Below are positions 17,474 through 27,088 of a stretch of 47,703 bases of DNA, piece after piece. Every line of letters begins with the position of its first letter. Within the stretch, counting starts at the first letter, position 1. A program made the position numbers and the translations under genes. This DNA is from Planctomycetota bacterium (GTDB taxonomy: Bacteria > Planctomycetota > Phycisphaerae > SM23-33): assembly GCA_009908915.1 (NCBI GenBank), contig JAAAOJ010000056.1:1-47703 (forward strand). Reading direction: 5' to 3'. Under the pieces are notes generated by a model that was not told the DNA's origin, made no database searches, and saw only the letters and a list, made by a program, of their open reading frames with translations.

Positions 17474-18301
17474 ATGAAAATGATCATGAGAATCCTGGCC
17501 GTCGTGGCCGCAGTCGCCATGCTGGCCCCGGCCGCGATGGCTGCCGATCAGCTGCAAATCGAAGGCTCGACGACGGTCGGCCCGATCGCCGATGCGTTCG
17601 TCAACGCCTTCCAGAAGAAGTACCCCGACGTGAAGTTCACGGTCAAGAAGACCGGCTCGGGCGACGGCGCCGCCGCCCTCATCGACGGCCGCTGCGATAT
17701 CGCCGCGATGAGCCGCTTCATGAAGGACGGCGAGTTCAAGAAGGCCGTCGACAAGGGCATTACGCCGGTCGCCCACGCCATCGCGATGGACGGTGTCTGC
17801 GTCGTGGTTCACCCCTCCAACCCGGTCTCGGCCTTGACCACCGAGCAGATCCGCTCGATCTACAAGGGCGAAATCAAGAACTGGAAGCAGGTCGGCGGTG
17901 CGGACATGCCCATCGTTGTCATCAGCCGCGACACCTCCAGCGGTACCTATGAGACGTTCCACAAGCTCGCCATGAAGAAAGAGAAGATGGGCGGGGGCAC
18001 GGAATACGTCAACTCCAACCCGCAGGCCCACAAGCGCGTCAGCACCACCAAGGGCGCCGTGGCCTACGTCGGCCTTGGCTTCCTCGATGAGAAGGTCAAG
18101 GGTCTGAAGGTCGATGGCATCATGGCCTCGAAACAGACCGTCGCCAGCGGCAAGTACCCCATCAGCCGCCCGCTGTTCCTGTTCACCAACGGCTACCCGA
18201 AGCTGGGCAGCATGGTCTTCGAGTTCTGCACCTACCACCTGACCGAAGACGGCCAGGAACTGATCGGCCAGAAGGGCTTTGTTCCGGTGACGAACTACTA
18301 G
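17474..18301 (+). CDS. pstS: Periplasmic phosphate-binding protein PstS
   Basis: Encodes 275 residues from ATG 17474 with AAAGGGA upstream. A signal peptide ends at PAAMAA. Phosphate-site loops are present: EGSTTVGPIADAF at the mature N-terminus, TGSGDGAAALIDGRCDIAAMSR, and VISRDTSSGTYETF. It delivers phosphate to the permease encoded next. The gene is 34 bases before pstCA with no terminator between and follows the triple PhoB box. The protein shares its ISRD(T/S)xSGT loop with the much larger secreted protein at 41363. Confidence 0.96.
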   Translation: MKMIMRILAVVAAVAMLAPAAMAADQLQIEGSTTVGPIADAFVNAFQKKYPDVKFTVKKTGSGDGAAALIDGRCDIAAMSRFMKDGEFKKAVDKGITPVAHAIAMDGVCVVVHPSNPVSALTTEQIRSIYKGEIKNWKQVGGADMPIVVISRDTSSGTYETFHKLAMKKEKMGGGTEYVNSNPQAHKRVSTTKGAVAYVGLGFLDEKVKGLKVDGIMASKQTVASGKYPISRPLFLFTNGYPKLGSMVFEFCTYHLTEDGQELIGQKGFVPVTNY

Positions 18302-18335
18302 TATAGTACGCCCCTGAAGTGTAGAAAGAACGCAC

Positions 18336-21300
18336 ATGACATCTCTCGATGGAAACGAGATGCCCCGTGCGGGGAATTCAGCAGCGGCCGGTTTCGATCG
18401 GCCGCTGTTGCTTACCCCCGGCGAGGACATCGCCGGCTACGTCACGGGCAAGCTCGGCAAAGCGCTGCTGTTTGGCATTGCCGCCACCAGCGTCATCGCC
18501 GTGCTGCTGATCTTCGTATTCATCATCGCCAAGTCCGGGCTGTTCCTAACGACGACCGGAGGCGATTACGACCTCGAACGTCAGAATCTCGCCGCCACCC
18601 AAGCCATCACGGCCGGCGAACATGTGCTGATGGACACCGGCGACGAGGCGCAGGCGAACGAAGCCAAAGCGGCCTTTCTCGCCCACGTAGCATCGCTGTC
18701 CACATCCCAGGCCAAGGCCGTCGCCGCCCGCGACCGGATGATCCAGGCCGCCGAGCAACACGAGGTTGCCGCCCTGGCCATGCTCGGCAACGAAGACCGC
18801 GCCGAGCAGCGACGCGAGTACATCGTCGGCCAAGCCGACAAAGCTTACGAATCGTTTCAGAAGGCCGGGGCGTCGACCCGGACAGGCCAACTCCAGGAAT
18901 TCGTCTCCCGTGCTGCCAAGGAGACGCGCATCGCCTCGCTGCTGAAGACTGGCTCGATCGACAAGGCCCGACAGGCTGCCCAGGCATCGATCCAGCAGTC
19001 GGCCGACGAGGTCTACGAGCACACACGCGAGGACCTGGCCACGTTGGCCGAACGAAATTTCGAGGACGTCGCCAAGGAAATCGACGGGCGAGCGGCCCAG
19101 GCCCGGTACGCCCGCGACAAGCTGCTCGCGCTGGCACGCCAACGCCATGCAACGATCATGAGCATCAGCGGCGATGCCGCCGCGGCGACCGACATTCGAC
19201 AGCAGCTTGAATCGCAGGCCAATGAGCGGTACACGGCATTCGTCAACGCCGAGGGGGCCGCGGCCGCAACGGCCGTCAACGACCTCATCGACGCGGCCGC
19301 CAAGGCAACATACGACGCCCGCTACAATGCACCTGAGACGATCGCCGAGGCCGAGCATGCACGCTCGGAATTCCTCGCGGGCATCGGTCCGACCATCGGC
19401 GACGAGCTGTCCGACCTGGCCAAACGGACGAAGGAATCGTTCGGCTCGACGCGGTGGTATCCCGAGGCCGAGAACGCCGAGTACGGCATGCTGAGCCTGG
19501 TCTACGGATCGCTGGCGGTGACGCTGGGAGCGCTGGTCATCGCCGTGCCGCTTGGCATTACCGCGGCGGTGGTTCTCAGCGACATCGTGCCATGGAAGGT
19601 CCGCCAGGTCGTCAAACCAATCGTTGAACTGCTGGCGGCGATTCCATCGGTGGCGTGGGGCTTCTTCGCCATTATGGTCGTTGCGCCGTGGCTGCAGCAC
19701 GAATTCGGCCTGCCGAGCGGCACGAACGCGCTGAACGCCTCGCTGATCCTTGCCGTCATGGCGATCCCGACGATTCTGAGCGTTGCCGAAGACGCCCTCA
19801 CCGCTCTCGGCCGGGACCTTCGCGAAGCGAGCTACGCACTCGGCGCCACGCGGTTCGAGACGCTTTTCAAGGTTGTGATCCCGGCGGCCCATAACGGTAT
19901 TCTGGCGGCCGTCATTCTAGGCATGATGCGGGCCATCGGCGAGACGATGGTCGTATGGATGGCGGCCGGCAACGCGGCGAAGGTTCCGATGCAGTGGTGG
20001 AACCTCTCGGCCATCTTCAGCAGCCTTGCCGAGCCGGTCCGGACGATGACGGCGAGCATCGCCGGCGAGATGGGCGAGACGCCGGAAGGGTCCGTCCACC
20101 GCAGTGCGCTGTTCACGGTGGGCATGGTGCTGCTGTTCTTCACGTTCGTGCTCAACATGGTCAACGAGTATCTCAGTGCCCGCTTCCGCAAGGAGATGGG
20201 CCAAGGCAGCGTAGCCAAGCCGAACAGCACGCCACTGCGGCGAGCGATCGAATCCGTTGCGGGTGGGCTGAAGTTCGTTCTGCTGACGGCCGGCTGGGGC
20301 GCGATGTTCGTGGTCGTCGGCGTGATTCTCCGCGAGTTGATCGTGCTGGTGGCCAGTCCCGGCTGGAGCCCGAGCATGTCATGGACCGCGCACGTGGTGC
20401 TCTTCGCGGTCGGTGCGGGCTTGCGCCTGGCCCTTCGTCTGCTGCAATGGCTGGCCGGCGACTTCGTCTCATCGCTGTGGACGTCCATTTCCACCGGCGT
20501 TCAGGCCATTATCGACCCGGTTCGCATGGCATTGCGGCGCGGCATCGACCGCGGGTTCACCAGCGTGGCCTACCTGTCGGTCGCACTGATCATGGCCGCG
20601 TTGCTGGTGATTCTCGTGCCGATCTTCAGCAAAGGCGCGCAGGCCGTCGTCTTCGAGGAAACCTGGGAGCATCGCGAGTACCTCTGGAAAGAGCAGGATC
20701 GTGGCGACCCGACCGAAATGCAGGCGGAGGCCGAGGCCGTCGCCGCTGTACGCCAGCCGGTCTACGACGCGCTTCGCCAGTACGCCTGGCTGGCGCCGCA
20801 ACGACTGACCAAGGAGGTCCGCTCGCTCGAACGCGACACCGAGGACCAACTCGATGCCGAGCAACTCAGTTTCACCGGGAAGGTCCAGAAACTCATGGAC
20901 CGCATCGAGTCGGCCCGCAAGAGCGGCGAGGAGGCGGCCGTGGCCGATCTGATCGCCGAGCGGGCGACGGTGCAGGCACAGCTCGATTCGCTGCGCGAGA
21001 AGAGCGAGGACATAGAGAAATACACCTCCCGCCTGCGACGGCGAATGGAAGCCGCCTACGTCACCACCGAGAAGGCCGTGGCGATGGACAAGCTCGACTA
21101 CGTACTCGACTTCGACAAGAAGGAGATGCTGGCCGACCGACCGGCGGAACGCTTCTTCAAAATGGCCGCCGACTACAAGGCCAGTCTCGCCGCGGCCGAC
21201 CTGTCGCTGCGGGACAAGACGACCGAGGTCGACGCATCGATCACCTACGGCCAAGCCTACCTGGAGGCGTTCGACATCATCACGGCCCAGGGCGGAACGG

Positions 21301-22337
21301 GCGGCTTGATCGGCCCGGAGAACCCGCAGCGCAAGTGGACGCCGGAGGTCCGCTTCGGGGCGACCCGCTGGTCGATGGCCGAGGAACTCAACCGCAAGCT
21401 CCAGATGGCCACCGTCTGGCGGGCGCGGACGGCCCCGGACGGCACGCCGCTGCCCAGCGAGAAGACCACCGTCTTGCGCGGCGAGTTGTTCAAGGGCACG
21501 GCGGCGGCCGGCCTGGCCGAGACGTTTACTTATGTAGATGCGAACCTGCAGGAGTTGATCCGCCCGCAGTGGACCTTCTACTGGGGCTTCTTCACGGATA
21601 AAGGCACGGCGGGACATTTCCTGGGCGGCTTCGGACCGGACCTGCTGGGCACGGTACTGGTGACGGTCGTGGCCATCATCGTCGCCCTGCCGCTGGGCGT
21701 GATCGCGGCGGCCTACCTGGTCGAAGTCGCCGGCGACAACGTGATCGTCCGTGCGATTCGTATGTGCATCAATACGCTGGCCGGCGTGCCGAGCATCGTC
21801 TTCGGGCTCTTCGGCCTGGCGTTCTTCGTGATGTGGTTCCTGCCGACGATCTCGGGCATGGAAAGCGAGTCGTCGCTGTGGGCCGGCGGACTGACGCTGG
21901 CGGTGCTTGTGCTGCCCGTGATCATCCGCGCCAGCGAAGAGGCCATCCGCGCCGTGCCGACGACCTACAAGGAGGCTTCGCTGGGCCTCGGCGCGGGGCG
22001 GCTGCGGTGCTTCCTCACCGTGCAGCTTCCGGCGGCCCTGCCGGGCGTGCTGACCGGAACCATCCTCGCGATGGGCCGGGCGGCGGGCGAGACAGCCCCG
22101 CTGCTGTTCACCTGTGCCGTGGCGACACGCTCGGACGGCTATGCCACAAGCCTCAGCCAGGGCTCGCCCGTGCTGAGCTATACCGCTTACGACATCGCCG
22201 TGGGCGACCGGATCTCCAGCATGGTGCCGTGGAACCAGTACGGCGTGGTGGCCCTGCTGATCGTGCTGGTGCTGCTGTTGAACCTGGCGGCCATTCTGAT
22301 CCGCAGCCGCGTCAGTAAACGGCTCCGCGGCGGCTAG
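18336..22337 (+). CDS. pstCA: Fused phosphate permease PstC-PstA with two large extracytoplasmic inserts
   Basis: A single 1333-residue frame carries both Pst permease subunits, normally separate proteins of about 300 residues. After one helix (about 41-67) comes an Ala/Glu/Arg-rich helical insert (about 70-380). The PstC permease core follows (about 385-610), with LLAAIPSVAWGFFAIMVV, the coupling loop EASYALGATRFETLFKVVIP and GMMRAIGETMVVWMAAGN. Two linking helices and a helix at about 746-770 lead to a second helical, coiled-coil-like insert (about 775-1090). The PstA core (about 1093-1325) has AGVPSIVFGLFGLAFF, EASLGLGAGRLRCFLTVQLP and GRAAGETAPLLFT. No internal stop or frameshift is apparent. 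It should dock PstB on two EAA-like loops of one chain. Confidence 0.92.
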   Translation: MTSLDGNEMPRAGNSAAAGFDRPLLLTPGEDIAGYVTGKLGKALLFGIAATSVIAVLLIFVFIIAKSGLFLTTTGGDYDLERQNLAATQAITAGEHVLMDTGDEAQANEAKAAFLAHVASLSTSQAKAVAARDRMIQAAEQHEVAALAMLGNEDRAEQRREYIVGQADKAYESFQKAGASTRTGQLQEFVSRAAKETRIASLLKTGSIDKARQAAQASIQQSADEVYEHTREDLATLAERNFEDVAKEIDGRAAQARYARDKLLALARQRHATIMSISGDAAAATDIRQQLESQANERYTAFVNAEGAAAATAVNDLIDAAAKATYDARYNAPETIAEAEHARSEFLAGIGPTIGDELSDLAKRTKESFGSTRWYPEAENAEYGMLSLVYGSLAVTLGALVIAVPLGITAAVVLSDIVPWKVRQVVKPIVELLAAIPSVAWGFFAIMVVAPWLQHEFGLPSGTNALNASLILAVMAIPTILSVAEDALTALGRDLREASYALGATRFETLFKVVIPAAHNGILAAVILGMMRAIGETMVVWMAAGNAAKVPMQWWNLSAIFSSLAEPVRTMTASIAGEMGETPEGSVHRSALFTVGMVLLFFTFVLNMVNEYLSARFRKEMGQGSVAKPNSTPLRRAIESVAGGLKFVLLTAGWGAMFVVVGVILRELIVLVASPGWSPSMSWTAHVVLFAVGAGLRLALRLLQWLAGDFVSSLWTSISTGVQAIIDPVRMALRRGIDRGFTSVAYLSVALIMAALLVILVPIFSKGAQAVVFEETWEHREYLWKEQDRGDPTEMQAEAEAVAAVRQPVYDALRQYAWLAPQRLTKEVRSLERDTEDQLDAEQLSFTGKVQKLMDRIESARKSGEEAAVADLIAERATVQAQLDSLREKSEDIEKYTSRLRRRMEAAYVTTEKAVAMDKLDYVLDFDKKEMLADRPAERFFKMAADYKASLAAADLSLRDKTTEVDASITYGQAYLEAFDIITAQGGTGGLIGPENPQRKWTPEVRFGATRWSMAEELNRKLQMATVWRARTAPDGTPLPSEKTTVLRGELFKGTAAAGLAETFTYVDANLQELIRPQWTFYWGFFTDKGTAGHFLGGFGPDLLGTVLVTVVAIIVALPLGVIAAAYLVEVAGDNVIVRAIRMCINTLAGVPSIVFGLFGLAFFVMWFLPTISGMESESSLWAGGLTLAVLVLPVIIRASEEAIRAVPTTYKEASLGLGAGRLRCFLTVQLPAALPGVLTGTILAMGRAAGETAPLLFTCAVATRSDGYATSLSQGSPVLSYTAYDIAVGDRISSMVPWNQYGVVALLIVLVLLLNLAAILIRSRVSKRLRGG

Positions 22338-22383
22338 CTGACGCTGATTTTACCCTGAGACAGCTATGACACAGGAAGACGAC

Positions 22384-23304
22384 ATGACACAGATGAATAC
22401 CAACAACGTCGCCGGGCCGCAGAACGACGCCCAGTCGGGCACCGACGCCGACAACGGTCTGGTCCGGCCTCAAGGCAAGGGCCAAGGCGAGGGCAGCCTG
22501 AAGATGGCCGCCCCGCGCCAGCAGGCCGAGGGCGGCGACGCCGACCGCGGCGAGCCGGTGATCACCTCACAGGACTTCAGCCTGTATTACGGCTCGAAGA
22601 TGGGCGTGCAGCATATCTCCATGGAGATCTATGCCCGGCGCGTTACCTCGATTATCGGGCCCAGCGGCTGCGGCAAGAGTACGTTCCTGCGGAGTATCAA
22701 CCGCATGAACGATCTCATCCCCGGCGTCAAAGCCACCGGCGAACTCGTGGTCAACCGCACCAACATCTACGACAAGCGGACAAACCTCGTCAATCTCCGC
22801 CAGCAGGTCGGCATGGTCTTCCAGAACCCCAACCCGTTCCCCAAGAGCATCTACGACAACATCGCCTACGGGCCGCGGCTGCAGGGAATCCGGGACACCG
22901 GCCGGCTCGACGAGATCGTCGAGGGTTGCCTCAAGGGCGCGGCCTTGTGGAATGAGGTCAAGGATGACCTGAAGAAGTCGGCCCTGGGCCTCTCCGGCGG
23001 CCAGCAGCAGCGATTGTGCATCGCCCGCGCGCTGTCGACCAAGCCGAAGGTGCTGCTGATGGACGAGCCCTGCTCGGCCCTGGACCCGATCGCCACGGGT
23101 AAGATCGAGGAACTCATCGTCGAGTTGAAGAATGAGTACACCATCGTCATCGTCACCCACAGCATGCAGCAGGCCGCCCGCGTGAGCGACTGGACGGCCT
23201 TCTTCTGCCTCGGCGACCTGATCGAGTACAATATCACCAACAATATTTTCACGAAGCCCGCCAACAAACAGACCGAGGACTACGTCACCGGACGCTTCGG
23301 CTAG
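22384..23304 (+). CDS. pstB: Phosphate ABC transporter ATP-binding protein PstB
   Basis: Encodes 306 residues from ATG 22384, which has GGAAG six bases upstream; ATG 22366 is an in-frame alternative. The first about 55 residues are a low-complexity Gln/Gly/Asp-rich extension not found in typical PstB. The ABC core follows: Walker [10 protein letters not shown]-loop [18 protein letters not shown], signature LSGGQQQR, Walker [14 protein letters not shown] and the H-loop VTHSM. It energises the fused permease encoded 46 bases upstream. Dispersed repeat B begins directly after the stop. Confidence 0.96.
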   Translation: MTQMNTNNVAGPQNDAQSGTDADNGLVRPQGKGQGEGSLKMAAPRQQAEGGDADRGEPVITSQDFSLYYGSKMGVQHISMEIYARRVTSIIGPSGCGKSTFLRSINRMNDLIPGVKATGELVVNRTNIYDKRTNLVNLRQQVGMVFQNPNPFPKSIYDNIAYGPRLQGIRDTGRLDEIVEGCLKGAALWNEVKDDLKKSALGLSGGQQQRLCIARALSTKPKVLLMDEPCSALDPIATGKIEELIVELKNEYTIVIVTHSMQQAARVSDWTAFFCLGDLIEYNITNNIFTKPANKQTEDYVTGRFG

Positions 23305-23305
23305 C

Positions 23306-23418
23306 AGGAACGGACACGCAGGCGAACTGGTGCATCTGCAAACAGACCGAATTTTCGGGACGATGACTCGCAGGCAAAAGGCCCACCCGCAGCAACGACA
23401 GCTTTCTAAACGGGCAGG
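23306..23418 (+). repeat. Dispersed intergenic repeat, copy B
   Basis: This starts two bases after the pstB stop. The head block ACGCAGGCGAACTGGT is at about 23325-23331 onward. The tail block runs from GGCAAAAGGCCCACCCGC through GCTTTCTAAACGGGCAGG, ending near 23418. The layout equals copies A (3151-3258) and C (39339-39500). It separates pstB from phoU. Confidence 0.6.
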
Positions 23419-23525
23419 CGCGCTTGGCCGACGACGTCTATGACCGGACGGCAGATTGTTGCCGTTGCGGCTTCTGACCGTGATACGATGCTATTGAGAC
23501 ACGGCTGACTGGAGACCATTGACAC

Positions 23526-24203
23526 ATGTCCGAACTGCCTAAACGACTGGACCGATTGATTCTGCGACTGGACCACATGGGCCTGCGCGTCGAGCAGGCG
23601 TTCGCCGATGCACTCCACGCAATCCGTAACGGTGACGTCGAGGAAGCGCGGGACGTGCAGTCCAGCGACAACGTCATCGACCGCCAGGAGGTTGAGATCG
23701 AGAAGGAGTGCATACGCCTGCTGGCCCTGTATCAGCCGGCTGCCATCGATCTGCGACGTATCTGCTTCATTATCAAGGTCAACAACGACCTCGAGCGCGT
23801 CGCCGACCTGGCCTGCTCCATCGCCCGGCAGACATCCCCCCTGATGGAGCACAGCGTGGAACTCGACGACTTCCCGCTTCTGGGCAGCCTTGCCGAAATG
23901 TGCACCGAAACGCTCGGCCGGACGGTGCGGATGCTCAGCACGACCGACACCGACACCGCCGAGAACATCATCGCCGGCGACGCCGAACTCGACCGTGCCT
24001 ACGGGCTGTTCTGCCGGACCGTTTTCAACGAGAGTAAGGTCGCTGACGAATCGCGCGACGGCGTCTACGCGCTGCTGCAGATCGGCCGGGCCATCGAACG
24101 CATCGGTGACCTATGCACAAACATCGCTGAGGACATCGTCTTCTTGTCGACCGGCGAGATCATCCGCCACGCCGACATCGTCGAGAGCGTCGAGGCTGAG
24201 TAG
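23526..24203 (+). CDS. phoU: Phosphate transport regulator PhoU
   Basis: Encodes 225 residues, standard length, beginning MSELPKRLDRLILRLDHMGL, with CTGGAG upstream. Two repeats of the three-helix PhoU domain are seen, with metal-site-like motifs ExxxD: one around DVQSSDNVIDRQEVEIEKECIRLL, PAAIDLRRI and NDLERVADLACSIA, the other around AGDAELDRAY, RDGVYALLQIGRAIERIGDLCTNIAED. It couples Pst transport to PhoR signalling. It is separated from pstB by about 220 bases holding a repeat, and no Pho-box-like pattern precedes it, so it may rely on read-through or a basal promoter. Confidence 0.95.
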   Translation: MSELPKRLDRLILRLDHMGLRVEQAFADALHAIRNGDVEEARDVQSSDNVIDRQEVEIEKECIRLLALYQPAAIDLRRICFIIKVNNDLERVADLACSIARQTSPLMEHSVELDDFPLLGSLAEMCTETLGRTVRMLSTTDTDTAENIIAGDAELDRAYGLFCRTVFNESKVADESRDGVYALLQIGRAIERIGDLCTNIAEDIVFLSTGEIIRHADIVESVEAE

Positions 24204-24326
24204 TCACCATCCAGCCGTCCGCCAGCTTGCCGCTGCCGGCAATGAGGGACGGTCCGTTGCCGACCGCCGTCTCGCGGCGGCTCGCGCCAATTGCCCCGCT
24301 AGTCGATATCCACTCCGAAACAACCA

Positions 24327-24343
24327 TTTAGCGCAGACTTAAC
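24327..24343 (+). promoter_or_regulatory. Candidate distal PhoB box upstream of the porin
   Basis: TTTAGC at 24327 and CTTAAC at 24338 are 11 bp apart in the 532-bp non-coding gap after phoU (24204-24735). The gap holds no convincing gene. Two half-sites only, so support is modest. Confidence 0.4.
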
Positions 24344-24567
24344 AATCGTCAAATCACCCGCTTTCTCGCCGCTCAGCAGCCGGGACAGCAGCCACTTCCA
24401 GGCCGTTCAACAGTGATGCCCCGTCGTTTCAGGCCCGTTTCAGCCTGAAAAATAGGCTCATGCTGGTACCTGGGGTCTGCCGACATACCGACTGAGCAGT
24501 TTTCTCCGGGACTCGGGACGTATGGCTGTACTGTGCCGGCTTGGATTTTTTGCCATAAGAAGCTTTA

Positions 24568-24595
24568 CTTTGCGCGATCTTGACTTTAACTTCAG
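24568..24595 (+). promoter_or_regulatory. Triple PhoB box upstream of the porin
   Basis: CTTTGC (24568), CTTGAC (24579) and CTTCAG (24590) are spaced by exactly 11 bp, like the pstS site. A -10 is less clear: TACGTT at 24608, or CATGCT at 24617, which is the position expected from the 49-bp spacing at pstS. The porin ATG is about 145 bp downstream. Confidence 0.6.
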
Positions 24596-24735
24596 CACCA
24601 CTTGACGTACGTTCTGCATGCTTCCACGACGTTGCTGGCAGTGGGCCGGCAATGCAGATGCATGGGACATGCAAAGACATGAGGTTGTGGTCGAGGTTGT
24701 CCCTCGGCCCAAGGCAATGTGTGAAAGGAGCACAA

Positions 24736-26223
24736 ATGCTAACCAAGGGAAAGGTACTAGGGTGTCTCGCCACACTCATCGCCGTCGCCGCGCTCGCAAG
24801 CCCGGCCGTCGCCGGTGACACGGACACCGTGGCCAGAATGGCCAACCTCCAGCAGCGGATCGAGCAGCTCGAAAAGCAGCTCGCCGGCCGCGACATGGAG
24901 CGGATGCACCGGGACGAGATGAAGCAGATGATGAAAGAGATTCTCGACGACGCGCAGATGCAGCCCGCGCTGCCGAGCTGGATGGAGAATCTCGAGTTCT
25001 ACGGCGACTTGCGCCTGCGGTATGAAAGCCGCATCCGGTCGTTCTCCGACTACAATGGTCGCCCCGGGGCTGCTGCCGACTGGCGTGACTCGCACAAGAA
25101 CCGTAACCGCGTCCGCGGGCGGCTCCGCTTCGGTTTCAAGAAGACCTGGTGGGACAAGCAGATGGAAGTCGGCTTCCGCCTGGCCTCCGGCGGCTTCGGT
25201 GCCGGCACGAGCGACTCGCGTAACGTAACCTTCGGCAATCAGTTCGGCGACAAAGCCATCGCGGTCGACCTGATGTACGCCAAGTACAAGCCCAAGTGGG
25301 CCGAGGGCCTCGAGTTCACCGCCGGTAAGATGAAGAATCCCATCGCCTCCAAGACCAAGATGAGCTGGGACGGCGACATCAACCCCGAAGGTCTCCACCT
25401 GAAGTACACCGCACCGTTCTTCGGCCCGGTCAAGCCGTACGCCGCGTTTGGCTACTGGTTCTGGGATTTCGACAGTGCCGTCAACGACAATGATGACGGT
25501 GACAACCTCGTGGATATCACCTACTGGACCTACGAACTCGGTCTGGACTGGGATATCATGGAAGACTTTGCGTGGGGTCTCTACACCACGTACTATGGCA
25601 ACGTTCGTCACTGGGACGCAAACGCTGGCGGTGCCAACGGCCGCTATGCCGACTGGGAAGACCGGTGGGGCCAGCCCCGCGCCGATTTCGGCATCATCGA
25701 GATGACCACCCAGTTCAAGTGGAGGATGGCCTTCATGCCCGCGATGTTCCAGAAGTGGAAAGCCTGGTTCAGTTGGGCTCACAATGCCAAGGACACCTAC
25801 CAATCCGAGTACCCCTACGCCGGCCAGACGCTGCCCCCCGATGCCTCCGGTGTTGCCACCTTCGAAAATAAGGACAATGCCTACAATGTGGGCATCAAGG
25901 TCGGTGACAACAAGAAGAAGGGCGATCTCTCGATGAGTTTCGAGTATCGCTGGATCGAGAAGCAGGCCTTGCCGTCGATCGGCGGCTCGGGTTGGCCGGA
26001 TTCTGACTTCGCCAACCGCTTTGGCGCAACGAGCAATGTCAAGGGATGGATCATGGGCGCGAAGTACAACATCGACGACTTCCTCACCATCGGTGGGAAG
26101 CTTATCGTTGCCGAGCCCATCAGCAGCTCCTATCCGTACGCATCTGCTGGCGCCCAGTTCCAGGAGTATAAAGACGAAGACAGCAGCTGCACGGTCCAGG
26201 TCGATATGGTTTGGAAGTTCTAG
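24736..26223 (+). CDS. Outer-membrane porin, putative phosphate-regulated
   Basis: Encodes 495 residues from ATG 24736 with AAAGGAG upstream. A signal peptide (ATLIAVAALASPAVAG) is followed by a coiled coil (about 33-75, NLQQRIEQLEKQLAGRDMER) of the type that anchors porins to the cell wall. The rest alternates aromatic-rich beta strands such as LEFYGDLRLRYESR and GVGIKVGDNKKKG-like turns, and ends in a terminal aromatic, VQVDMVWKF. This fits Porin_5/putative-porin families of 16-18 strands. A triple PhoB box upstream and the pst genes nearby suggest it takes up phosphate or phosphate esters. Specificity is inferred from context only. Confidence 0.85.
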   Translation: MLTKGKVLGCLATLIAVAALASPAVAGDTDTVARMANLQQRIEQLEKQLAGRDMERMHRDEMKQMMKEILDDAQMQPALPSWMENLEFYGDLRLRYESRIRSFSDYNGRPGAAADWRDSHKNRNRVRGRLRFGFKKTWWDKQMEVGFRLASGGFGAGTSDSRNVTFGNQFGDKAIAVDLMYAKYKPKWAEGLEFTAGKMKNPIASKTKMSWDGDINPEGLHLKYTAPFFGPVKPYAAFGYWFWDFDSAVNDNDDGDNLVDITYWTYELGLDWDIMEDFAWGLYTTYYGNVRHWDANAGGANGRYADWEDRWGQPRADFGIIEMTTQFKWRMAFMPAMFQKWKAWFSWAHNAKDTYQSEYPYAGQTLPPDASGVATFENKDNAYNVGIKVGDNKKKGDLSMSFEYRWIEKQALPSIGGSGWPDSDFANRFGATSNVKGWIMGAKYNIDDFLTIGGKLIVAEPISSSYPYASAGAQFQEYKDEDSSCTVQVDMVWKF

Positions 26224-26251
26224 TACCAGTTCCCTGGTTTGAACTGTGGCA

Positions 26252-26287
26252 GCCGGCCTGTCCCTTGCGGGATGGGCCGGCTTTTTT
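26252..26287 (+). terminator. Rho-independent terminator of the porin gene
   Basis: GCCGGCCTGTCCC and GGGATGGGCCGGC form a 13-position stem with two mismatched positions around a TTGC loop, followed by TTTTTT. It lies 29 bases after the porin stop. The group II intron remnant begins directly behind it. Confidence 0.85.
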
Positions 26288-26290
26288 GTG

Positions 26291-27088
26291 GTGTGCCGGC
26301 ATGGCACGATGACTTGGAGGTGTAAGTCCTCTGGAGGCCCTGATCGCGGAAACTCCTAGCTGAACAGCCACTGCGGCGTCGCGAGGCGGGGTCTAAAGGA
26401 AGCTGCAAGCAAAGCTCCGACCTGACGGACAGCAACCGCGTACGAGGCGGCGTGTCGAGAGTGATGGCGAGCTTGGCGCGGTTCCTGCAGGAGAAGCTTC
26501 GCCTGCAGGGCAACGCGTCCAAGAGCGCCGTGGACCGGCCGTGGAACCGAGCGTTCCTCGGCTACAGCGTCACCCTGCACCGCCGCGCCCGGCTGAAAGT
26601 GGCCGCCAAGTCGGTTCGCCGATTCAAGCAGTCGCTTCGGCAGGTGTTCCGAGCGGGCCGGGGCCGACGCATCGCCTCCGTGGTGCGTGATCTGGTCCCG
26701 AGGCTTCGCGGGTGGGTGGCGTACTTCCGGCTATCGGAGGTGCGAGGTGTCTTTGAATCGCTGGACCAATGGCTTCGCGGGAAGCTGCGCATGTTGTATT
26801 GGCGTCAGTGGAAGCGTTGGAAGACGCGCATCAAGGCACTGCGACGGCGGGGCTTGGAAGCTCGACGGGCCGCCTGCTCGGCGATGAATGGCCGAGGCCC
26901 CTGGTGGAATGCCGGGGCCAGCCACATGAACCAGGCCGTCCCGACGGCCGAACTGCGCCAACGGGGTCTCGTGAGTCTCCTCGATGAGCATCGACGCCTT
27001 GCGTACTCCCTGTGAACCGCCGTGTACGGACCCGTACGCACGGTGGTGTGGGAGGTGGGGGTGAGCAATCACCCCCCGCCTACCCGAT
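26291..27088 (+). mobile_element. Decayed group II intron, internally deleted
   Basis: The 5' end GTGTG at 26291 matches the intron boundary consensus GUGYG and begins just after the porin terminator. About 160 bases of domain I-like RNA follow (AACTCCTAGCTGAACAGCC, GGGTCTAAAGGAAGCTGC). They run straight into the C-terminal part of the intron-encoded protein, so most of the reverse transcriptase is missing. After the protein, a domain V hairpin lies at 27014-27056 (CCGTGTACGG, GTACGCACGGTGG). A domain VI-like hairpin (GGGGGTGA / TCACCCCC) ends near CTACCCGAT at 27088. Total about 0.8 kb, far below an intact element, so it cannot encode its own mobility. Confidence 0.8.
26452..27015 (+). pseudogene. 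C-terminal remnant of group II intron reverse transcriptase/maturase
   Basis: About 187 codons encode only the end of the LtrA-like protein. They start at RVMASLARFLQEKL and KSAVDRPWNRAFLGYSVTLH (end of the RT domain), continue through the maturase X domain (RIASVVRDLVPRLRGWVAYFRL, LDQWLRGKLRMLYWRQWKRW), and finish with GRGPWWNAGASHMNQAVPT. The catalytic YADD region and the RT fingers are absent. The first codon is not a genuine start; the reading frame is simply what survives after the deletion. Confidence 0.85.
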
